Source: Acanthaster planci
Taxonomy: Eukaryota > Echinodermata > Asteroidea > Valvatida > Acanthasteridae
Reading direction: 5' to 3'
DNA length: 64,000 nucleotides
Assembly: GCF_001949145.1 (NCBI RefSeq)
Contig: NW_019091356.1
Span: 1,439,212 to 1,503,211 of the forward strand
Every line of letters starts with the position of its first letter. Positions within the stretch are counted from its first letter, which is position 1. A program made the translations under genes and the position numbers. Below the pieces are notes generated by a model. That model did no database searches. It had not been told where the DNA came from and saw only the letters and a program-made list of their open reading frames with translations. Positions 59,301-61,283 of this stretch are shown one piece after another.

Positions 59301-61283
59301 CCAATGTAATTGCCCGGAAAGAAAAAGAACACGTAAAAAGCATGACTTTCCCTCGTCGCAACTTCTATTTTGTGTGCTCTGCCTGTGCCTGCCGTGCTGT
59401 TTGTGTGTGCTTGTTCCTTGTGGCAAATAGTTTGCCGACTACTTTTGCGCCTTGGACTTTGTTTACTTTCAACCGTTGGCTGTTTGAAAAAAAAAGAAAA
59501 TTCTGTGAAGTGAAAAATTTATCCCAATGTGATTGCCACACAAGTTCGGCTTTGTTGGGTGCTGCAGTTGCTGGTTACCCCTCTCAGACTTCTTCATTTT
59601 CCTTTGGGGTCATTCCATGAAGTTCGGGCACAGTTTGTGATGGCATCCCTTGTTACATCGGTAACTTTTATTGCCCTTTATTTTCACATTACAACAGATT
59701 AAGTCATATTATTCAGCAAAGATGAAGCACACCACTACAAGAACCTAGCAAGATTTAGAACAATGTCAATTTAGAATCCACGTGCAGGGGAAAAAAATGT
59801 TTATTTTCACTGATGTAACAAGGGACGCCATCACAAACTGTGCCCGAACTTCGTGGAATGACCCTTTGAAAAATCACACTTCTTGGTGATGCATGGCAAG
59901 CAGCATGATCTTTTTTTTTTTTCTGACGAAAGCTTCCCACATTTGCATTTCTCTTTCCACATTGCCGGCATGCTTAAAACCTCTTCGGAAACATCATTGT
60001 GCAGGTAGTTTTGTGGGCCTTTGCTGCAGAGTACCAAAGTGAAATACGTCACGCTCACAATTATTTGTGTGTAAAAGACAGTAGTCCGAGAACCAGTGCA
60101 TGAATCAACATGCGTGCATAAGCCACTCCTTTCCACATTACTTATCGGTCAAAATGACGTCATGCTCTGGTGCTCTACAGGTGGGCCAATCCGAAGTGTG
60201 AAAGGCAATGTAAAACACCTATTGCCCCGACAGCGAGGGCAGGGAACAAATTGTCAAATCAGTGTCTTGTGTTTTACGTAAGACGTTGTAAGGCCTTTGT
60301 AAGATAGGGTCTTACAAAGACCGACACAAGACCTCCAATCTGAATTCAGGTGACAAGTTATTCTTTGAAGTGAATTGCGGCCAAGTATTCCTTAGTCATT
60401 GCTAACTGTGTACCTGTGAATGTGCAGCCCGGACCCATAGTTTGCTGTTTCCACACAAACCGTTCCCGGGCTCTGCCTAGCTTGATTCTATTCCCTTCCC
60501 CACAGGATCTTGGAGCGAATGGAGCGCTTGGAGCGTCTGCTCGGCCAAGTGTAACGGGGGCATCCAGACCCGGTCCAGGCACTGCCTAGGGGGCAACGTC
60601 TGCATGGGCACCCCGGAGGAGACCAGAGAGTGCAACAAACAACTCTGCCGAGGTGGGTTCAGGTGAAGGGCTCACCCAGAGAGTTTGCCATTACTGTGGT
60701 GGAGCCATGCTCACGTGCACACTTCCAAACTTGAGACACGTATCCCTGTCCACCGGGCAAGTCACAACAACCCCTGTTGGCGGAAGAGGCATGTAATGCA
60801 AAGGCATGACGGCAGTAACCAAGTTGACAATTTCTTCTGTGTTATAAAGATAATCACTTGCTTTTAGGCGTGTGATTAGTAAGGGGTATTGCAGCATAGC
60901 TGTGTACAAAAATTGGTTATTTCTATGGAGTGAATTTTTACGTGTGGCCTTTGACAGAAGTGGCAAGTTTCATTTGCTGTCCAGTGTATATATGAAAAGG
61001 TATATCTCTTACAGACCCTAGTCCTGACTACATTTTTGCCCCAGAAGTGACTTCCCCCCCTCCCCTTGACCCCTTCCTTTCTCTCCCTCCGCAGAGACGC
61101 GCAAGACAACTCGTTGGACTCCCTGGATGGTGCAGAATGCCACACAGGACAGTTTCCTGCTCAAACGCTACCGGTTCATGTGCAAGGCGCCGGTCATCGA
61201 CCGGTCCCTGCTACGCATCGGCCGCATGAAGGTGGAGTACCAGCTCTGCCCATACCTGAGTAAAACGTGCTGGCCCACGGGAG
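2276..61283 (+). CDS. sema5: class 5 semaphorin, partial gene (16 internal exons)
   Basis: Class 5 semaphorins are type I membrane axon-guidance proteins that act through plexins and bind proteoglycans through their TSRs. Sixteen GT-AG exons join without a stop or phase clash into 587 codons. Segments: 2276-2374, 2669-2882, 9402-9490, 22752-22784, 23757-23865, 25015-25208, 32852-32967, 46914-46984, 50899-50978, 52703-52750, 53951-54027, 55913-55987, 56169-56230, 56600-56758, 60506-60652, 61095-61283. Domains: sema about residues 1-368, PSI 370-422, TSR 428-475, TSR 477-525, WTPW-type module 526-587. Family marks include NYIRVLL, CGTNAFSP, ARCPY, LRTAQ.NSKWLNEPNF, ARVCKND, GPFKYQ.NSRSAW, NLQDAQK and DPYCGW. 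The order sema-PSI-TSR is known only from class 5 among animal semaphorins. Start codon, 5' exons, transmembrane segment and stop lie outside. SEMA5A and SEMA5B orthology cannot be separated from this fragment. Confidence 0.95.
2669..2882 (+). CDS. sema5: sema5 exon 2: sema domain, ARCPY to KWLN
   Basis: This 214-nt exon enters in phase 0 and ends one base into a codon; it encodes residues 34-104. The acceptor is CCTGACAG at 2668 and the donor ATG/GTGAGT at 2883. It carries SNLSAIEE, ARCPYDP, LYSATVMDF, RDPVLYR and LRTAQLNSKWLN, which follow human SEMA5A almost motif for motif. NLS and NTT are potential N-glycosylation sites in positions also glycosylatable in SEMA5A (SNLT, HNST). The split codon completes as Glu with exon 3, giving the conserved KWLNEPNF. 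It is only 294 bp downstream of exon 1. Confidence 0.97.
3211..3630 (-). mobile_element. TTAA-ended MITE, copy A, truncated
   Basis: The reverse complement of this stretch aligns along about 420 bp with copies B (3987) and C (29312). Its intact end at 3630 reads TTAACCACCTGCCCCCAGGG on the minus strand. The other end stops inside the element, at the point reading GCTGAAATAC, so about 185 bp of the distal end is missing. Shared marks include the segment for TAATCCAGCC-like sequence and the CAGGCCTGGCTGAAATA block. Confidence 0.8.
3987..4584 (+). mobile_element. TTAA-ended MITE, copy B, full length
   Basis: This copy runs from TTAACCACTTGCCACCAGGG to an inverted end that reads TTAACCGCTTTGGACCAGGG on the minus strand, a 20-bp terminal inverted repeat with 16 matches. 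It is 598 bp long with TTAA at both edges and has no transposase frame. TTAA target sites with TTAACC(A/C)CTTGCC-like ends fit piggyBac-type non-autonomous elements. Copy A lies 356 bp away in opposite orientation. Confidence 0.8.
4720..5009 (-). mobile_element. full-length tRNA-derived SINE with target-site duplication
   Basis: On the minus strand the element starts with a tRNA-like head (5009 to about 4940). The head has an A-box-like TGGCCAAGCGGTTAGGG and a perfect B box, GGTTCGAATCC (4946-4956). The body includes TGGACTGGCATCCCATCCAG, a string common in marine-animal SINEs, and the element ends in a T-rich tail. A perfect 12-bp direct repeat, GATATTTTCATT, flanks it at 4708-4719 and 5010-5021. 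The 290-bp length and perfect duplication indicate a relatively recent insertion. Confidence 0.85.
8818..8889 (-). tRNA. tRNA-like sequence, probable tRNA pseudogene or SINE head
   Basis: On the minus strand, 72 nt fold as a degenerate tRNA. The acceptor arms GGCTGGA and TCCAATC pair at six of seven positions, and the D arm is GCTC/GAGC. There is an A box TAGCTCAGTTGG and a perfect B box GGTTCGAGTCC. The anticodon arm appears to have lost a base (CTGGT/TTCAG with a six-base loop) and the T stem has mismatches, so no anticodon can be assigned. Both internal promoter boxes are intact, so it may still recruit Pol III. Confidence 0.55.
9402..9490 (+). CDS. sema5: sema5 exon 3: sema domain, EPNF-YFFFRE segment
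   Basis: This 89-nt exon completes the split Glu codon, encodes residues 106-134 and ends in phase 0. The acceptor is TTGTTTTACAG at 9401 and the donor AGG/GTGAGT at 9491. It encodes EPNFISSYEIGPWVYFFFRE then a CGR ending, matching the family pattern EPNF..SY.IG...YFFFRE.AVE...CG. The YFFFRE strand is one of the most conserved propeller strands. The following intron is 13.3 kb and the preceding one 6.5 kb, so this small exon is isolated between two repeat-rich stretches. Confidence 0.97.
9873..10034. repeat. TACTC-repeat block 1, possible short MITE
   Basis: About 160 bp is rich in TACTCGTACTC and TACTCATACTC, including the palindromic TACTCGAGTA. It begins TAGTGTTGTAGTACT and ends GACTGTAGCACTG, whose complement CAGTGCTACAGTC resembles the start, so the block could be a small inverted-repeat element. 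The flanks show no convincing target-site duplication. Confidence 0.5.
12566..12757. repeat. TACTC-repeat block 2
   Basis: About 190 bp has repeated TACTCGTACTCGAGTA, TACTCGAGTAC and close variants in both orientations. Its start, CAGTGTTTTAGCACTCG, resembles the start of block 1. It is probably another member of the same family. Confidence 0.55.
13412..13580 (+). repeat. 91-bp tandem duplication, two imperfect copies
   Basis: The string AATGCTTTTACTG followed by GTGCATCAGAATTGATGAT starts at 13412 and again at 13503, with similar TATAAA-type sequence and GTTGTTCTTCTG or GCTGTACTTCTG following. The copies diverge by small gaps and substitutions. No gene content is visible. Confidence 0.6.
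13765..14280. repeat. TACTC-repeat block 3, 22-bp minisatellite
   Basis: About 515 bp is a degenerate tandem array. The clearest unit, at roughly 14030-14270, is GGTACAAGTACTCATACTCA, with two further bases giving a 22-bp period. Some units are 28 bp through insertion of one extra six-base TACTC-type step. The short open frames through it (for example at 13975) translate the repeat and are not genes. Confidence 0.8.
21926..22213. mobile_element. MITE-like element with perfect 21-bp terminal inverted repeats
   Basis: The first 20 bases, CCTTACATACCTAGTGTGGA, extend to 21946 and are perfectly repeated in reverse complement at 22193-22213 (21 of 21 bases). The total is 288 bp, without coding sequence. 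No clear target-site duplication is seen. A perfect match suggests a young insertion or selection on the stem. Confidence 0.7.
22726..22748 (+). repeat. TTTG microsatellite at the exon 4 splice acceptor
   Basis: About five TTTG units lie directly before TATAG, the 3' splice site at 22751. The repeat replaces the usual C/T-rich tract, so its length may affect recognition of the 33-nt exon that follows. Confidence 0.85.
22752..22784 (+). CDS. sema5: sema5 exon 4: 33-nt exon encoding VVYSRVARVCK
   Basis: This exon has only 33 nt, 11 codons (residues 135-145), and phase 0 at both ends. The acceptor is unusual: a run of TTTG repeats (22726-22747) takes the place of a normal pyrimidine tract before TATAG at 22751. 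The donor AAG/GTAAGA at 22785 is strong. The peptide VVYSRVARVCK corresponds to the family sequence TVFSRAARVCK and supplies a conserved sema-domain Cys (residue 144). It joins CGR in exon 3 to NDTGG in exon 5. Skipping it would keep frame but remove a propeller strand and that Cys. Confidence 0.95.
22785..23756 (+). other. intron 4 of sema5 (972 bp)
   Basis: I see only single-copy-looking sequence here, with short T runs near 23237 and 23543. No exon, RNA gene or repeat can be supported. Confidence 0.8.
23757..23865 (+). CDS. sema5: sema5 exon 5: sema domain, NDTGG to FNEL
   Basis: This 109-nt exon encodes residues 146-181 plus the first base of a Gln codon. The acceptor is TCCCTGACAG at 23756 and the donor CTGC/GTAAGT at 23866. 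It encodes NDTGGQFLLEDNWTTFMKAR, then ITCS, then YPFHFNEL. These match the family's ND.GG.FLLEDTWTTFMKARLNCS...PFYYNEL. NDT and NWT are potential N-glycosylation sites. The split codon closes with exon 6 as Gln, giving LQSTF as in vertebrate SEMA5. Confidence 0.97.
23866..25014 (+). other. intron 5 of sema5 (1.1 kb)
   Basis: It contains the 86-90 bp minisatellite at 24149-24506. The rest shows nothing I can annotate beyond the 3' splice signal. Confidence 0.8.
24149..24506 (+). repeat. 86-90 bp minisatellite, four copies plus a partial
   Basis: Units begin ACTTTTAGCAGGTCCTACAA at 24149, 24236, 24322 and 24412; a broken fifth start (CACTTTAGAAATTG) follows at 24498. Each unit contains GGGGTGGGGCTTAA, GGATTG and GGTCTCAC, then a C-rich end. 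Copies differ at few sites, and the third has a four-base AATT duplication, so the array is recent and probably variable in length. Confidence 0.95.
25015..25208 (+). CDS. sema5: sema5 exon 6: sema domain, QSTF to NPHF
   Basis: This 194-nt exon completes the Gln codon, encodes residues 183-246 and ends in phase 0. The acceptor is CCACTCCCAACAG at 25014 and the donor AAC/GTGAGT at 25209. Key strings are STFYEE, IYGVFTTPSG, SAVCAFRL, GPFKYQQNSRSAW and NPHFN. The GPFKYQ.NSRSAW block is typical of class 5. The exon is visibly richer in G and C than the flanking intron, as expected of a coding exon. Confidence 0.97.
25209..32851 (+). other. intron 6 of sema5 (7.6 kb)
   Basis: It contains MITE copy C (29312-29890) and a purine-rich GA/A stretch near 30500-30540. 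The 170-codon open frame at 31867-32379 shows no recognisable domain. Elsewhere I see nothing to annotate. Confidence 0.8.
29312..29890 (+). mobile_element. TTAA-ended MITE, copy C, full length
   Basis: This copy aligns end to end with copy B at 3987-4584. It begins TTAACCACTTGCCGCCGGGG, and its far end reads TTATCCACTTCGCACCGGGG on the minus strand, so the right TTAA has decayed to ATAA. It lacks a block of about 17 bp near the start that is present in copy B. It has no transposase frame. Confidence 0.8.
32852..32967 (+). CDS. sema5: sema5 exon 7: sema domain, NLQDAQKY segment
   Basis: This 116-nt exon enters in phase 0 and ends two bases into a codon; it encodes residues 247-284. The acceptor is TATGTTCCCAG at 32851 and the donor CCACA/GTAAGT at 32968. 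It encodes a conserved Cys, then SRNLQDAQKYQLM and a run ending in MAKPNEP. Human SEMA5A has a longer stretch between the matching Cys and NLQDAQKF, so a loop is several residues shorter here. It sits alone between introns of 7.6 and 13.9 kb. Confidence 0.95.
32968..46913 (+). other. intron 7 of sema5 (13.9 kb)
   Basis: This is the largest intron in the window. It has a fold-back element at its 5' side (33175-33430) and homopolymer runs such as 16 A at 41129-41144. I found no exon, tRNA or second gene. Open frames up to 139 codons (for example 45520-45939 on the minus strand) match no known domain. Confidence 0.8.
33175..33430. mobile_element. fold-back MITE-like element
   Basis: The left arm (about 33175-33233) has ATGGGTAATTCCAGAAA, GGTCCA and GTGTCCCTGTCACATCTGAC. 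The right arm (33361-33430) is its imperfect reverse complement, with the same three blocks in mirrored order. Arms of about 60-70 bp surround about 130 bp of other sequence. There is no coding potential. Confidence 0.75.
46914..46984 (+). CDS. sema5: sema5 exon 8: sema domain, VVDVVEGKY strand
   Basis: This 71-nt exon completes a Gln codon, encodes residues 286-308 and leaves one base of a Glu codon. The acceptor is TTTTGACCTGATAG at 46913 and the donor ACAG/GTAAGA at 46985. The peptide LDRIVVDVVEGKYETYHVMF then IGT matches the family pattern F..VAVDVVQGRD....IIYLAT leading to DYGTIKKV. Its phases bridge exons 7 and 9 exactly. It follows the longest intron in the window (13.9 kb). Confidence 0.95.
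46985..50898 (+). other. intron 8 of sema5 (3.9 kb)
   Basis: It has a run of 19 A at 49103-49121 and otherwise no repeat structure or exon that I can support. The antisense frames at 48029-48406 and 48408-48803 resemble no family. Confidence 0.8.
50899..50978 (+). CDS. sema5: sema5 exon 9: sema domain, EDGKISKVV strand
   Basis: This 80-nt exon completes a Glu codon, encodes residues 310-335 and ends in phase 0. The acceptor is a long T-rich tract ending TTTTTTTGCAG at 50898 and the donor CCG/GTAAGT at 50979. EDGKISKVV corresponds to the DYGTIKKV strand of the penultimate propeller blade; a CETEI stretch then aligns with the family's CLLEEIEL. The exon ends LCVTP, adding a Cys that I do not recall in the vertebrate protein. 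Confidence 0.94.
51863..51935. other. duplicated homopolymer block around a single N, likely assembly artefact
   Basis: A C run, TTCGTGCTG and a T run occur twice in direct succession, separated by one N at 51899. This is the pattern expected where two contigs ending in the same homopolymer were abutted without merging their overlap. Confidence 0.8.
52318..52514. mobile_element. fold-back element with arms of about 90 bp
   Basis: The left arm (52318-52411) and right arm (52428-52514) are imperfect reverse complements along almost their full length, leaving a spacer of only 16 bp. The best core, GCGTTGGCCAATCACAATGC, is identical in both arms. The outer ends share CTGTCTC and AATACGGGC. It has no coding potential and would fold into a single long hairpin if transcribed. 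Confidence 0.85.
52703..52750 (+). CDS. sema5: sema5 exon 10: 48-nt sema-domain exon
   Basis: This exon has 48 nt, 16 codons (residues 336-351) and phase 0 at both ends. The acceptor is TATTTGTTTGCAG at 52702 and the donor ATG/GTGAGT at 52751. The peptide NTRCQPLKKIELHSEM aligns with the family's PIRSLQILHSQS just before the last propeller strand. The Cys of NTRC is not in the vertebrate sequence as I remember it and may pair with the extra Cys of exon 9. The exon could be skipped without a frame change. Confidence 0.93.
52751..53950 (+). other. intron 10 of sema5 (1.2 kb)
   Basis: No exon, RNA gene or repeat is visible. The antisense frame of 154 codons at 53546-54010 overlaps exon 11 and has no recognisable domain. 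Confidence 0.8.
53951..54027 (+). CDS. sema5: sema5 exon 11: end of sema domain, start of PSI
   Basis: This 77-nt exon enters in phase 0 and encodes residues 352-376 plus two bases of a Lys codon. The acceptor is TTTCCTTTCTTGAAG at 53950 and the donor ATGAA/GTAAGT at 54028. GALYVGMSFGVVMVSVQRCH corresponds to SVLFVGLREHVVKIPLKRCH in human SEMA5A: the last propeller strand, then the first PSI Cys (residue 370). The acceptor uses AAG rather than CAG or TAG, less common but valid, and the next base preserves frame and homology. Confidence 0.94.
54028..55912 (+). other. intron 11 of sema5 (1.9 kb)
   Basis: It holds short G runs near 55020 and 55445, and a palindromic TGTACATGTACACTGTACATG at 55379-55399. 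I see nothing else to annotate. Confidence 0.8.
55913..55987 (+). CDS. sema5: sema5 exon 12: PSI domain, DPYCGW
   Basis: This 75-nt exon completes the Lys codon, encodes residues 378-401 and leaves two bases of an Asp codon. The acceptor is CCATTGCTCAG at 55912 and the donor CAAGA/GTAAGC at 55988. It encodes ECVDARDPYCGWNPQTNSC, the classic PSI core in which C..A.DPYCGW is shared by semaphorins, plexins and integrins. PSI is the small cystine-knot domain that orients the propeller against the stalk. Confidence 0.97.
56169..56230 (+). CDS. sema5: sema5 exon 13: end of PSI domain
   Basis: This 62-nt exon completes the Asp codon, encodes residues 403-422 and leaves one base of a Val codon. The acceptor is TCTCGTTTATAG at 56168 and the donor GCAG/GTGAGA at 56231. 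The peptide has LWIQEITSCPVIDSA, aligning with TQWEQSISTCPTRN in human SEMA5A and supplying the last PSI Cys. The introns on either side are short (181 and 369 bp). Confidence 0.93.
56231..56599 (+). other. intron 13 of sema5 (369 bp)
   Basis: A short intron with an A-rich stretch near 56460-56500 and a T-rich region before the acceptor. It contains no other feature. Confidence 0.85.
56600..56758 (+). CDS. sema5: sema5 exon 14: first thrombospondin type 1 repeat
   Basis: This 159-nt exon completes the Val codon, encodes residues 424-475 and leaves one base of a Gly codon, so the TSR is a symmetrical phase 1-1 module. The acceptor is TTCACTCCTCTAG at 56599 and the donor TCAG/GTACAG at 56759. 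It has VDGAYGAWSDWFPC, then CLCRRRACDSP.PQCGG and an NCS ending. The WxxW pair and extended CLCR.R.CDSP.PQCGG form are typical of the first TSR of class 5 semaphorins. NCS is a potential N-glycosylation site, also present in human SEMA5A. Confidence 0.96.
58190..58221. repeat. TTCAA pentanucleotide microsatellite, possible retroelement tail
   Basis: About six TTCAA units with one substitution are followed by AT-rich sequence (TAAAAATAACATTTATTTCC). Pentanucleotide tails of this kind often mark the 3' end of a LINE or SINE, here on the minus strand with its body to the right (to about 58600). The body has no recognisable reverse transcriptase, so only the microsatellite is firm. Confidence 0.7.
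59607..59864. mobile_element. fold-back MITE with arms of about 55 bp
   Basis: The left arm (59607-59661) begins GGGTCATTCCATGAAGTTCG. The right arm (59810-59864) is its reverse complement with about three mismatches. About 148 bp of A/T-rich spacer separates them. TTTG abuts both outer edges and may be a short target-site duplication. No open frame resembles a transposase. Confidence 0.8.
60506..60652 (+). CDS. sema5: sema5 exon 15: thrombospondin type 1 repeat resembling vertebrate TSR3
   Basis: This 147-nt exon completes the Gly codon, encodes residues 477-524 and ends one base into a Glu codon. The acceptor is CCCTTCCCCACAG at 60505 and the donor CGAG/GTGGGT at 60653. It has WSEWSAWSVC (WxxWxxWxxC, the usual tryptophan C-mannosylation pattern), CSAKCNGGIQTRSRHC and ECNKQLC. 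CSAKC lacks Ser/Thr at the O-fucose position; human TSR3 (CTAQC) also lacks it, while TSR2 (CSTTC) has it. With GGIQ.R.R.C and the following KTT.WTPW, this favours equivalence to vertebrate TSR3. Confidence 0.96.
60653..61094 (+). other. intron 15 of sema5 (442 bp)
   Basis: A single-copy-looking intron ending in a strong C/T tract (TTCCTTTCTCTCCCTCCGCAG). It contains no further feature. Confidence 0.85.
61095..61283 (+). CDS. sema5: sema5 exon 16: atypical KTTxWTPW module after the TSR
   Basis: This 189-nt exon completes the Glu codon, encodes residues 526-587 and ends in phase 1. The acceptor is TCTCCCTCCGCAG at 61094; the chosen donor is GGAG/GTGAGG at 61284. It encodes ETRKTTRWTPWM, then RYRFMCKAP, LLRIGRMKVEYQLC and CWPTG, aligning with KKTTPWTPW..., RFRYTCKA, LLEVGRQRIEMRYC and GCSTD in SEMA5A. 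This module is a class 5 peculiarity. NAT (residue 539) is a potential N-glycosylation site and WTPW a C-mannosylation motif. A second in-phase donor 39 nt downstream, after 61322, would add 13 acidic residues. The next exon is not in the window. Confidence 0.94.

Larger units (their letters stand above)
56759..60505 (+). other. intron 14 of sema5 (3.7 kb), between the two TSR exons
   Basis: It contains an ATTCA/TTCAA microsatellite (58190-58221) and a fold-back element (59607-59864). In vertebrates a further TSR would be encoded between these two modules. I looked for a phase 1-1 exon with a WxxW/CSxTCG pattern here and found none. Confidence 0.8.
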
